A stretch of DNA of 42,975 nucleotides from an uncultured Clostridia bacterium (GCA_945482995.1 CALYRM010000007.1:1-42975); one strand, 5' to 3'; positions 20,175 to 29,345 are shown, counted from the first letter of the stretch. Numbers and translations: made by a program. The notes: a model not told the origin generated them from the letters alone.

Positions 20175-20981
20175 ATGAGAAAAGCGTTCAATGAAAAAGA
20201 AATTGAAGAATTAACCGAAGGGTCTGATGCAAATCCGATAAAAGACGGACAGAAAAATTTAGACAAACCGCAAAACGAATCGCCTATGCAATCCGATGAC
20301 GCAAGCGTTAAAATGTCTGACAAGGTGTTAATTGCAGTAAAATCTTTTTTTACACCGTTAAGGATGACTTATATTGCTTTGTTTACCGCCATAGCATATA
20401 TCTTGTATTTACCTTGGTTCGAGTTTTCTATATTTCCTGCTGTTCCATTCTTGAAAATAGATTTTTCCAACGCATTTGTTTTGATAGCAGGCTTTTCATT
20501 AGGTCCGGTATCCGCTATAATAGTAGGGGTATTAAAAGAAATCTTGCACGGACTAACCTTTTCGCAAACGGTAGGAATCGGCGAATTAGCAAACATTTTG
20601 ATGATGCTTCCTTATGTGCTTATTCCGTCCATTGTATATAAAAAGTATAAAGGAATTAAGACGGTTATACTTTTATTAGTAATTGCCTGTGTTGCTCAAA
20701 CAGTTTTTTCTTTTCCGATAAACTATACAATCACATTCCCATTTTTCTTAACTTTTAGTGGCAAAACCTGGTTAGAGGGAATGAATTTTTATTTAGGCGT
20801 GTGGTATTGGGCGGTATTGTTTAATCTAGTAAAGACGATATTACTTTCAATCGCTGTATTTTTGATATATAAACCATTGTCGAAACTTATCAAGTATACA
20901 AATAAAAGATTTTCCAAAAAGAAAAAGGTTGAGGCAAAAACCGAAAAAGAGCCGTCAAACCCCGAAACTCCAAAAGAATAG
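20175..20981 (+). CDS. ribU: Riboflavin ECF transporter S component RibU
   Basis: RMTYIALFTAIAYILYLPWFEFSIFPAVPFLKIDFSNAFVLIAGFSLGP; FMN riboswitch upstream. Confidence 0.9.
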   Translation: MRKAFNEKEIEELTEGSDANPIKDGQKNLDKPQNESPMQSDDASVKMSDKVLIAVKSFFTPLRMTYIALFTAIAYILYLPWFEFSIFPAVPFLKIDFSNAFVLIAGFSLGPVSAIIVGVLKEILHGLTFSQTVGIGELANILMMLPYVLIPSIVYKKYKGIKTVILLLVIACVAQTVFSFPINYTITFPFFLTFSGKTWLEGMNFYLGVWYWAVLFNLVKTILLSIAVFLIYKPLSKLIKYTNKRFSKKKKVEAKTEKEPSNPETPKE

Positions 20982-20997
20982 ATTTATATTTTTTGTT

Positions 20998-21165
20998 TCG
21001 TCATGTCGACCCCATATTGTCATCCTGAGCGGAGTCGTAAGGATCTAATCCAAATTAAAATGTGCAATATTCTAATTTATTAAGGCTGTTCGTATGCTTC
21101 GCGAAAAAGTCTATTCTTGTATAGAGATGTCTCGACTACGCTCGACATGACGAAACAAGAATGGT
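20998..21165. repeat. Hairpin repeats with companion unit in inverted orientation
   Basis: GTCATCCTGAGCGGAGTCGTAAGGATCTAATCC, then TGCAATATTCTAATTTATTAAGGCTGTTCGTATGCTTCGCGAAAAAGTC...TAGAGATGTCTCGACTACGCTCGACATGACG (reverse complement). Confidence 0.88.
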
Positions 21166-21251
21166 CGAAGGCATTCGGGCAGTTCGAAGATGGAAAAATC
21201 GGATAGGTCTTTCAAATAACGCTTAGAATATTGTAAATCCCTAAATTCTAA

Positions 21252-21280
21252 TTGCTATAATAATTTTTTAGTGGTATAAT
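21252..21280 (+). promoter_or_regulatory. SigA-type promoter for structured RNA copy 1
   Basis: TTGCTA (21252-21257), 17-bp spacer, TATAAT (21275-21280); predicted start 7-8 nt downstream coincides with the 5' arm AGGCGGAA. Confidence 0.75.
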
Positions 21281-21287
21281 GTAGTTT

Positions 21288-21566
21288 AGGCGGAAGTTCC
21301 GCCATCGCTAACGTTTTGGGACTATAAAAACATAAAATCCTTGTTTTATGGATATGTACCCAAAATATTTAGTGAAAGACAAATAATGATATTATCTATT
21401 TTGAGAAAACTTTGTCCCAAAATACTTGTAATTTTTGAGGATAAAACACAAAGAAAGACGCCGTTTTGAATGACCGAGGTGTACTTGTCGTACACCGACC
21501 GAAGAAAAAACAAGTATTTCACGGTGTTTTACCTCAAAAATCATTAGTGATAAGGAAATTTCGCCT
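21288..21566 (+). ncRNA. Structured RNA candidate, copy 1 (279 nt), family not identified
   Basis: Terminal pairing AGGCGGAA.TT/AA.TTTCGCCT; TTTTGGGAC(21314)/GTCCCAAAA(21414); TTTTTGAGG(21432)/CCTCAAAAA(21532); GGTGTAC(21478)/GTACACC(21490); homologous to 32121-32399. Confidence 0.8.
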
Positions 21567-21567
21567 C

Positions 21568-21984
21568 ATGGAAATAATAACCGATACTGTTGAACAAACT
21601 CAAAATATAGCAAAAGAGATTGCCTCTACCCTTAAGGGCGGAGAGGTAATTTTGCTTAACGGTGAATTGGGCGCAGGAAAAACCGTTTTTTCAAAAGGAA
21701 TTGCCCTTGGACTTGGAATAACCGAGCCAATAACAAGCCCGACTTTTACTTTGATGAACAGCTATTTTTCGGGTAGATTGAAGCTATATCATTTTGATAT
21801 GTACAGATTGACCGAGGGTAGCGACGTTGACTATGGATTTGAAGAATATTACGGTTTAAAGGATTCGGTTTGTTTGATAGAGTGGAGCGTTGCTACTGAT
21901 TATTACGGAGCAAAGGTAATAACTGTTGACTTAGAGTATATATCCCAAACTCAAAGAAAAATTACGATTAAGGGCATAGGTTAA
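21568..21984 (+). CDS. tsaE: tRNA threonylcarbamoyladenosine biosynthesis ATPase TsaE
   Basis: MEIITDTVEQTQNIAKEIASTLKGGEVILLNGELGAGKTVFSKGIALGLGI; ATG at 21568 chosen because the upstream ORF extension lies in the structured RNA. Confidence 0.93.
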   Translation: MEIITDTVEQTQNIAKEIASTLKGGEVILLNGELGAGKTVFSKGIALGLGITEPITSPTFTLMNSYFSGRLKLYHFDMYRLTEGSDVDYGFEEYYGLKDSVCLIEWSVATDYYGAKVITVDLEYISQTQRKITIKGIG

Positions 21985-21985
21985 T

Positions 21986-22561
21986 ATGAAACTTTTATTG
22001 ATTGATTCCACCCAAGACAGATTATTAATAGCCGTCAAAAATGGTGAACAAATTGAATATCAATTCGGAAATGGAGATAAGGGAAGCACGTCTTCGTCGA
22101 TTATTCCATTAATTCAAAAGGTACTTTCAACTAGCGGAATAGCGGTTAATGATTTAGACTGTGTTTTTGCCGTTGTCGGTCCGGGTTCTTTTACAGGGAT
22201 AAGAATAGGCGTTTGCACTGCGGAAGCCATTGGTTTTGGTGCAAATATAGACAAGTGTTCATTAACGGTATTTGACGGCTTTAAGCAAGATAAACTTTGT
22301 GTGATTCAATCAAGACGAGGCTATTGTTACTATTATAACCAAGGCGTTTACGGCGAAATGAGCGAGGACGAAGTAAAAGCCACTTCGGACTATTACTATC
22401 GATATTGCGATTTATCGGGTATTGCGATTTCCGATGAAGAGTATGTGAACAATCTTGTAAACGTTGCCGAAATAAAATACAGCAAGGGCAATTTAACTCC
22501 ACTTGAACCAATGTATTTAAAGAAATCTCAGGCAGAGAGAATGAGAGAGGAAAAGAAATAA
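21986..22561 (+). CDS. tsaB: TsaB (tRNA A37 threonylcarbamoyltransferase complex subunit)
   Basis: LLIDSTQDRLLIAV, VVGPGSFTGIRIGVCTAEAIGF. Confidence 0.93.
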   Translation: MKLLLIDSTQDRLLIAVKNGEQIEYQFGNGDKGSTSSSIIPLIQKVLSTSGIAVNDLDCVFAVVGPGSFTGIRIGVCTAEAIGFGANIDKCSLTVFDGFKQDKLCVIQSRRGYCYYYNQGVYGEMSEDEVKATSDYYYRYCDLSGIAISDEEYVNNLVNVAEIKYSKGNLTPLEPMYLKKSQAERMREEKK

Positions 22562-22998
22562 TGTTTTCCACCTGCAAGGCAACAACCGAGGATTTACCAT
22601 TTTTAGAGCGAGTTGAAAAAGAGTGCTTTAACGATCCTTGGAATATAAATATGTTAAAAGACGAAGTAGAAGCGAATAATACTACTTACAGTCTTTTTTT
22701 ATTGAATGGCGAGCCAATCGGATATTATAGTTATTTACACATTTTTGACGAAGCGCATATAATGAACGTAGCGGTGTTACCACAATATCAAGGTAAAGGC
22801 TACGGCAGCAAAATGATGGACTTTTTGCTTGAAGAGAGTTATCACGATGGATTGCCAAACGTAACCTTAGAGGTTAGACGAGGCAACGAAAGAGCAATAA
22901 GGCTATACGAAAAGAAAGGGTTTTTATTGATAGGCGTCCGCCCCAGGTATTATATGGACGGCGAGGACGCGCTGATTTATTGGTTATACCGTAATTAA
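22561..22998 (+). CDS. rimI: Ribosomal protein S18-alanine N-acetyltransferase (GNAT)
   Basis: GNAT motif MNVAVLPQYQGKGYGSKMMDFLLEE...LEVRRGNERAIRLYEKKGF; downstream of tsaB. Confidence 0.92.
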   Translation: MFSTCKATTEDLPFLERVEKECFNDPWNINMLKDEVEANNTTYSLFLLNGEPIGYYSYLHIFDEAHIMNVAVLPQYQGKGYGSKMMDFLLEESYHDGLPNVTLEVRRGNERAIRLYEKKGFLLIGVRPRYYMDGEDALIYWLYRN

Positions 22999-23016
22999 AA
23001 ATAAATAGGGGGAATA

Positions 23017-23703
23017 ATGTTAGCGCATTGTAGAACGGGCGAAGGTCCCGAGCTATTGTTTTTGCACGGTTGGGGTTGTGATAAGGATATTTTTAAGTTG
23101 TCGGATAAGTTAAGGGGCTTTACCATTACGAGAGTTGATTTTTATGGTTTTGGGGAAACGCCTGCTCCACCTTTTCCGATAAATCTTGATTATTTTGTTC
23201 AAGGCGTAGAAGAGGTTATTCGCTTCTACAATATGGAAGACGTAATTGTAATAGGACACTCTTTTGGCGGAAGGGTTGCTATAAAGTTATCCAAAAACAG
23301 TCGAGTATCGGCACTTATTTTAGTCGATTCGGCAGGTATCAAACCAAGACGGAATCTAAGTTATTTCATTAAGGTCGGCACGCATAAATTACTTAAAAAA
23401 CTTGGTTTCGGCGGGAATTCGGGTTCAGCTGACTATAAAAAACTTGTCGGCAGTATGAAGCGGACTTTTATTAATATCGTCAACGAGGACTTGACGAAAC
23501 TAAGCAAAGAGATAACACTTCCCACTATGTTGATATGGGGTGAAAACGATAGAGAAACCCCTTTATATATGCTTAAGAAACTTGAAAAGAACATAAGAAA
23601 CACCAAGACGATAATTTTTGAGAATTGTGGGCACTTTTGTTTTTTAGAAGAGCCGACGAGATTCTTATCGCTAATTAGCGAATTCGCAAGGGGTGTATTA
23701 TGA
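23017..23703 (+). CDS. Alpha/beta hydrolase
   Basis: LFLHGWGCDKDIF, GHSFGGRVAIKL, WGENDRETPL, GHFCFLEEP. Confidence 0.9.
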   Translation: MLAHCRTGEGPELLFLHGWGCDKDIFKLSDKLRGFTITRVDFYGFGETPAPPFPINLDYFVQGVEEVIRFYNMEDVIVIGHSFGGRVAIKLSKNSRVSALILVDSAGIKPRRNLSYFIKVGTHKLLKKLGFGGNSGSADYKKLVGSMKRTFINIVNEDLTKLSKEITLPTMLIWGENDRETPLYMLKKLEKNIRNTKTIIFENCGHFCFLEEPTRFLSLISEFARGVL

Positions 23704-25199
23704 TTGTTGTTTCGGTTATTTTTTGTCTTTTCGTTATTTTGATAAACAGTTATTTTTATTTTGCAGGATTTCAAAGCAAGTCTTACCGCATAAAAGAGGG
23801 AGTGTTTGGAATGAGTGTGCTAATTATGATAGACACCATTGCGCTTGCATTATCTGCAATAATATCAATAATATTTGAGGTGGTCAAATTCAGCGACAGC
23901 GTTTTGGTATGTGTTATCGCCACGGTCCCATCATTTATTGCTGCAATAGTAAAAATGCTAAGATTTCCAAAATTGAGAGTCAAGTTTACCAACCGTGCGA
24001 TAAGGGCAATGGTGCTATTTGCAGTAATCCCCGTTGCACTTTTGATTACGGCTTTCTTCGTTGATAAACTTCTTAGGGCAATGGGCATTATAAGCACGTT
24101 ATCTTGCATTATGGTGATTATTTCGCTACTAATAACCTATCCGTTTGAAAAAAGAAATAATGAAAAGTATTTATTATCCGCACAAAAAAAACTTAAAGAA
24201 AGCGGAGTATTTGTGATAGCCATTACAGGTAGCGCGGGCAAAACAAGCGTTAAGAAAATGCTTAATGTTCTATTGTCGCCATTAGGTAAGGTGTACACAA
24301 CGCCAAAAAACTATAACACGCCGTTAGGTGTTGCTAAGGCTATTAACGAAATGCCAACGGACGCTACAATATTTATTGCAGAGTTTGGCGCAAGGCACAC
24401 GGGCGATATAGATGAGTTGCTACGCTACTATAAGCCCGACGTTGGAATCCTTACTTCGGTTTTGCCGCAACACCTTGAAACCTTTAAGTCACTTGACGAA
24501 ATATTTACAGAAAAGGTAAAGTTGCTTGAAAATTCCGAAGTGGCATTTGCAAACGAGAAATGTAAAATGGTTAGCCTTAATTTTCCAAATCATACTCAGT
24601 TTTTCGGGGATAGCATATTAATCAATAAAAAGTGTAACACAGAGGGAAGTGAACTGACGTTGTTAATCAATAATCAACAACTGTCGTTTTCCACTAATTT
24701 GCTTGGCGGTGTGAATGTCGACAATCTTATTTTAGCAATCGGTGTTGCGGTTAGTTTGGGCGTAAAAGTAGAGGAGTTGTCGGGGCTTATTAAATCGATT
24801 AAACAAATACCGCATAGAATGGAAAGGCTTGTAACAGATAAAGGAATCACGATAATAGACGATAGTTATAATATCAATCCATTAGGTGCTCTTTCCGCTA
24901 TTGATCTACTTAAAACCGCTAATGGTCGAAAAATTGTTACGACGTCGGGATTTGTCGAACAAGGTAAAAATACCGCTCAGGCAACCAAGATTCTTGTAGA
25001 AAAAATCGTTCAAGACGCGGACATAATGATTATAGTTGGTAACAAAAACAAAAACGAAATCATAAAAAATATAAACGGAAGAATAGAATATTACTTTGCA
25101 AAGGATATATCGGAATGTACAAAAGTGTATTCTGAAATACTTAGAAGCGGTGATACACTTCTAATACAAGCAGATATTCCCGTTAGTTTTGAATTGTAG
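23700..25199 (+). CDS. MurF-like Mur ligase with N-terminal membrane domain
   Basis: TM-rich first ~145 aa followed by AITGSAGKTSVKKMLNVLL, NTPLGVAKAINEMP, EFGARHTGDIDELL, DDSYNINPLGALSAID. Confidence 0.88.
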   Translation: MIVVSVIFCLFVILINSYFYFAGFQSKSYRIKEGVFGMSVLIMIDTIALALSAIISIIFEVVKFSDSVLVCVIATVPSFIAAIVKMLRFPKLRVKFTNRAIRAMVLFAVIPVALLITAFFVDKLLRAMGIISTLSCIMVIISLLITYPFEKRNNEKYLLSAQKKLKESGVFVIAITGSAGKTSVKKMLNVLLSPLGKVYTTPKNYNTPLGVAKAINEMPTDATIFIAEFGARHTGDIDELLRYYKPDVGILTSVLPQHLETFKSLDEIFTEKVKLLENSEVAFANEKCKMVSLNFPNHTQFFGDSILINKKCNTEGSELTLLINNQQLSFSTNLLGGVNVDNLILAIGVAVSLGVKVEELSGLIKSIKQIPHRMERLVTDKGITIIDDSYNINPLGALSAIDLLKTANGRKIVTTSGFVEQGKNTAQATKILVEKIVQDADIMIIVGNKNKNEIIKNINGRIEYYFAKDISECTKVYSEILRSGDTLLIQADIPVSFEL

Positions 25200-25211
25200 A
25201 AAGGAGAAAAA

Positions 25212-26231
25212 ATGAAAACAGTTGCATTATTTTACGGTGGAAGATCTTTTGAACATGAAATCTCGGTATTGACGGCAATGCAGGCAGGAACCTTTTTTCC
25301 AAAAGATTATCGATTATTGCCTATATATATGCTAAATGGAAAACTGTACTACAAACCCGATTATCGAAGTTTTTCTTCATACATAAAACCAATAAAGGCT
25401 AAAGAGGTTACGTTGACAAATGGGGGCTTACAAATAAAGCGAAAATATATCAAGGTCGATTGCGCGCTTGTATGTACTCATGGTGGAGAGGGCGAGGACG
25501 GAACGCTTTCGGCATTATTAGAATATTACGATGTTCCCTATACAGCGACAAACCCTCGCTCTTCCGGGATTTGTATGGATAAATCACTAACAAAAACCGT
25601 TTTAAGAGACAAGGGATTCAATGTTGTTGAAGATTGGAATAATATAGATTATCCTTGTATAATAAAGCCGTGCGTTCTAGGCTCGAGTATAGGAATCTCG
25701 GTTGTCAACAATAGCGAAGATCTTTTAGAGGCGCGAGAAACTGCTTCATATTTTGGCGAATATATTATCGAGCCATTTTTGGTGGGAAGTATAGAATATA
25801 ACTGCGCAATCTTCACATACAAAGGAGAATACATAACATCAGTAATAGAAAAACCCCTTCATAAAGGTGAATTTTTGAATTTTGACGATAAATACAAAAA
25901 CGGCGAGAGAGAAATACCTGCGTCAATAAGCGATGGTTTACAAAAAGAAATCACCGAAACCACAATTGAGATTTATAAAAAGTTATCGTTGTTTGGAGTG
26001 GTTAGAGTTGATTATTTATATTATAAGGAAAAACTATATGTAAATGAGATCAACACAATTCCGGGTTCATTGGCGTATTATTTATTTTCAGATTTATCTA
26101 TAAACTTTGAAAAACTACTTACAATGCTAATAGAAGAAGGTATAAGTAGGGGAACAGTAAACAGACCGCAATATGGAACAAATATATTAAAAGAGTACGC
26201 TCAGGGATTTAAAGGCAACAAGAGCAAATAG
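25212..26231 (+). CDS. ddl: D-alanine--D-alanine ligase
   Basis: GGRSFEHEISVLTA, HGGEGEDGTLSALLE, KPCVLGSSIGIS, VNEINTIPGSLAYYLF. Confidence 0.94.
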   Translation: MKTVALFYGGRSFEHEISVLTAMQAGTFFPKDYRLLPIYMLNGKLYYKPDYRSFSSYIKPIKAKEVTLTNGGLQIKRKYIKVDCALVCTHGGEGEDGTLSALLEYYDVPYTATNPRSSGICMDKSLTKTVLRDKGFNVVEDWNNIDYPCIIKPCVLGSSIGISVVNNSEDLLEARETASYFGEYIIEPFLVGSIEYNCAIFTYKGEYITSVIEKPLHKGEFLNFDDKYKNGEREIPASISDGLQKEITETTIEIYKKLSLFGVVRVDYLYYKEKLYVNEINTIPGSLAYYLFSDLSINFEKLLTMLIEEGISRGTVNRPQYGTNILKEYAQGFKGNKSK

Positions 26232-26259
26232 AAAAGGTGTTAATCACTTTTTTCTATTT
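26226..26259 (+). terminator. Likely terminator overlapping ddl stop codon
   Basis: AAATAGAAAAGGTG ttaat CACTTTTTTCTATTT inverted repeat. Confidence 0.6.
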
Positions 26260-26277
26260 GTAATGTACAATTATAAT

Positions 26278-26320
26278 TTGTCATTCTTAAGCGTAGTTGA
26301 ATAATCTAATCCTTGTTAAT
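26278..26320 (+). repeat. Degenerate hairpin repeat
   Basis: TTGTCATTCTTAAGCGTAGTTGAATAATCTAATCCTTGTT. Confidence 0.7.
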
Positions 26321-26339
26321 ATGCAATGGGTAATCATAT

Positions 26340-26384
26340 ATAGTCGGATTTATAGTGTATTACTATTCCGTCTATCTTTTTTTT
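26340..26384 (+). terminator. Terminator-like hairpin related to the post-scpB terminator
   Basis: ATAGTCGGATTTATAGTGTATTACTATTCCGTCTAT followed by CTTTTTTTT; loop ATAGTGTATTAC shared with 14466-14511. Confidence 0.75.
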
Positions 26385-26522
26385 GTTATGTTTGCACTTG
26401 GCGCTGGCTATAAAGTTGTTAAATCAGACAACATCCCTTCGCTAGGTTATGGATGACTCAGACTCGCCAAGGAAAAGGAAATAGGTTGACAATAATTCTC
26501 TAAAAGATATATAATTAATTGT

Positions 26523-27551
26523 ATGAAATTAGAGATAAAAGATTTTTCGCTAAATTATTTTGGGCATCAAGATAGCCTACATTCCATTGATTACACCTTT
26601 AACGATGGTGTAAACGTTGTTTTCGGTGTAAATGGTTCGGGCAAGACAAGTCTATTGAAAGGCATTGCCGGCGTGAACTATGTTCATACCGGAAGCTTTA
26701 CATTGAATGACGAAGATATCACGCTTGATAAAAATAGCAAAATTTCTTTTGTGTTTGACGATTTAGGCTTTTTTGAAAGACGGACTCTAAGATATAATTT
26801 GTACTATCCCTTGAAATTGCGTAAAGTACCAAAGGATATGGCTGATTCTATGGTAAACGAATGGATGCAAAAATTTGAACTCAGTGAGTATATTTTGGAT
26901 ACGCCGATTTTTAGATTGTCCGCGGACGATAGAGCAAAAGCGGCTTTGATTAGAGGATTTTATAGGAATAGTCAAGTTATTATTTTTGATAATCCGCTGT
27001 CACGTTTGAATCCAACTCAAAGACGATACGTTTTCAATTTATTGGCAAAGCATATGCTTACGGCAAAGGGAATCGTAATTTACGCTACCGATAGCGTAGA
27101 AGAAGTAACCCTTTTGAATTCTCAAACACTTGTGTTATCATATGGCTATAAGGTTGAAAACGGTATTCCCGATAGCTTTATTTCTTCGCCAAAGTGTTTA
27201 TCAACATCTGAATACTTTATTCCTTATCTTAATAAAAGGATAGTTACCATTAAAGAAAACGGATTTGAGCTGTTTGGAGAGAACTATGAGCTCGACTTGA
27301 ATAATACTCAAGCGCAAACCTTTATCGGAAAAGAGGTAGTTTTAGCATTCAAACCCACAGCTGTTGTCGAGGGCAAATTGAATGCCGAAAAAATTATATC
27401 TTTGAATACAATAAATGGTGAAGTATATCTTTTGAAAGTTGGAAACGAAGAAATATATTCGGCAAGCAATTTGGCGAACGTTGATATAGATTTAAAACAG
27501 ATTTTACTATTCGATATTACTTCGGAGAAATTAATATATTCAAAAAAATAA
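26523..27551 (+). CDS. Degenerate ABC-type ATPase with MalK/TOBE-like C-terminal region
   Basis: Walker A GVNGSGKTSL; signature LSADD; Walker B region QVIIFDNPLSRLNP; no permease adjacent. Confidence 0.85.
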   Translation: MKLEIKDFSLNYFGHQDSLHSIDYTFNDGVNVVFGVNGSGKTSLLKGIAGVNYVHTGSFTLNDEDITLDKNSKISFVFDDLGFFERRTLRYNLYYPLKLRKVPKDMADSMVNEWMQKFELSEYILDTPIFRLSADDRAKAALIRGFYRNSQVIIFDNPLSRLNPTQRRYVFNLLAKHMLTAKGIVIYATDSVEEVTLLNSQTLVLSYGYKVENGIPDSFISSPKCLSTSEYFIPYLNKRIVTIKENGFELFGENYELDLNNTQAQTFIGKEVVLAFKPTAVVEGKLNAEKIISLNTINGEVYLLKVGNEEIYSASNLANVDIDLKQILLFDITSEKLIYSKK

Positions 27552-27805
27552 ATAGGCGGTTCATCATTACAAGGAAAAGGATTAGATAATTCGTGCAATG
27601 TTTTAGGATGACGATTAAGATAGCATATTATTAAGCTAATCAACCACAATGTCGTTTACAAAAATGGAAGGTTTGAAATTAACTGCAATATCAAGTCACG
27701 AACCCCAAAATTGCACGTTGCATATTGAACTTAACATTTTTCGACTTTGCTTGAAATGACGTTACAGTGTCGAGATAACGAAGCGTCTGCCTAAAAGGAT
27801 GATTT

Positions 27806-29059
27806 ATGAAAAAAGCAATACTTGTTGCACTATGTGCTGTAGTTTTAATATGTAGCTTGTCGATATCGTCATGCCTTTATGTGGAAAACGACAAAATCCC
27901 CGACGTTGATCCAAAATGGAGCGACGATTTTGATTTGTTAGGAAAGGTTTTAACTTATGTTAAAGCAAATTATATCGGAGACGTTGACCTTGATAAATTG
28001 GATTATATCACCGCATATAGTCTTATAAGTGCGCTTGATGATTTTTCCTATATGACCGACGAGGCAATATCATTATCATCAAATGCAAGCCTAGGCGTGT
28101 CAATCACGAAAACCAAATACAACGAATATATCGTTAATCACGTTTTCGAAGGTTTTCCTATGGGAGAAGTCAAGGATGACGGCTTTGTTGTACAGCGTGG
28201 CGACCACATATATGCTGTAAACGGAGAGAGAGTAGAGGGCGCGCCAAACAGCTATTTTAGTGAATTAGTTCAAGGCGGAACTGATAAGGAATTTGTCTTC
28301 ACAATTACACGCGGCGGCAAAGTTATGGGAGATTATAGCTATACTAAGATTGAGAAACATGTTCCTGCCGCATACTACATTTCAGATCTAGACAAAAATA
28401 ATCCGAATATCGGATATATCAAACTGACAGGCTTTTCCGAAAGCAAATTGTCTACGGGGGAAGTTGTTAGTGCTTCGACTGAATTTGATAATTGCGTTGC
28501 CGATATGCTTGAAGATAAAAAGACGTCTTTAATACTCGATCTTCGCGGAAACCCCGGAGGCTCTGCTTCAATACTTGCGCATATTGCTTCATATTTCGTA
28601 CCGCTCAATGGTAAAGAAACGGTTGATATTTTGAGTTTGACGTATGAAAAGAAACAACAAGAGTATATGGTAACTGTTAGCGAAAACAATTATCTCGATA
28701 TGCCTGTAGTAGTATTGGTTGATGAAAACACAGCTTCTGCCGCAGAAGCCTTGACAGGCGCATGTCGAGCATATAACCCCAAGGCTACAATTATTGGAAC
28801 AAAGACCTTTGGAAAGGGCGTTTTTCAATCTCGCTCACCCCAGATAAAAGATACAACGTCAACCTCATATGTTTTTGACGATTATTACTATATAATGCTT
28901 GTTAGTGGTTACTATTATATTATCGATCCGAACGTTGAGGGCGGAAGATATTGCATTCACGAGAACGGCATCGTTCCCGATGTGGAAGTAAAAGGCACAA
29001 CCGAAGGCGCGCTTGAAAATGATTTGGAAGTTGTCGAAGCAATCAAACAATTAACATAG
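27806..29059 (+). CDS. S41 family (CtpA/tail-specific) protease, predicted lipoprotein
   Basis: Lipobox-like ICSLSISSC, PDZ region, GNPGGSASIL, VDENTASAAEALTGA...GTKTFGKGVFQS (catalytic S/K). Confidence 0.92.
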   Translation: MKKAILVALCAVVLICSLSISSCLYVENDKIPDVDPKWSDDFDLLGKVLTYVKANYIGDVDLDKLDYITAYSLISALDDFSYMTDEAISLSSNASLGVSITKTKYNEYIVNHVFEGFPMGEVKDDGFVVQRGDHIYAVNGERVEGAPNSYFSELVQGGTDKEFVFTITRGGKVMGDYSYTKIEKHVPAAYYISDLDKNNPNIGYIKLTGFSESKLSTGEVVSASTEFDNCVADMLEDKKTSLILDLRGNPGGSASILAHIASYFVPLNGKETVDILSLTYEKKQQEYMVTVSENNYLDMPVVVLVDENTASAAEALTGACRAYNPKATIIGTKTFGKGVFQSRSPQIKDTTSTSYVFDDYYYIMLVSGYYYIIDPNVEGGRYCIHENGIVPDVEVKGTTEGALENDLEVVEAIKQLT

Positions 29060-29202
29060 CAAAATTGTGAACACGCTTTGGCAAATGTTCGATGTGAAAT
29101 TGTGTATGAATTGATTTATATAATAAGGTGATTTACAAGCGTTTCGAATACTAAAAATCCTTTGTGGATTAATTGCTTTTAATGTGCAATATGCAATCTA
29201 TA

Positions 29203-29345
29203 TTGTCATCCTGCGCAACGTCGAAGGATTTATTCTATATGAAAAAGTGCAATATTCTAATTCATTTAGGATGTTCGTATGCTCTCTTGAGTCGGTGCGA
29301 ATACTTAGATATCTCTACTATGCTCTTCATGGCGGAACCGGATAA
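29203..29345. repeat. Degenerate hairpin repeats and companion unit
   Basis: TTGTCATCCTGCGCAACGTCGAAGGATTTATTC; GTGCAATATTCTAATTCATTTAGGATGTTCGTATGC. Confidence 0.65.

Noticed and set aside
21288-21566. tmRNA, RNase P RNA, 6S RNA or SRP RNA identity for the structured RNA
   Set aside because: No CCA-ended tRNA-like domain, no RNase P conserved blocks, no single long 6S-type bubble duplex, no SRP GNAR/GGAA-type hairpin; also present in two copies plus a short form.
21466-21567. N-terminal extension of TsaE (ORF start at 21466)
   Set aside because: The extension is encoded within the structured RNA; TsaE homology begins at the ATG at 21568.
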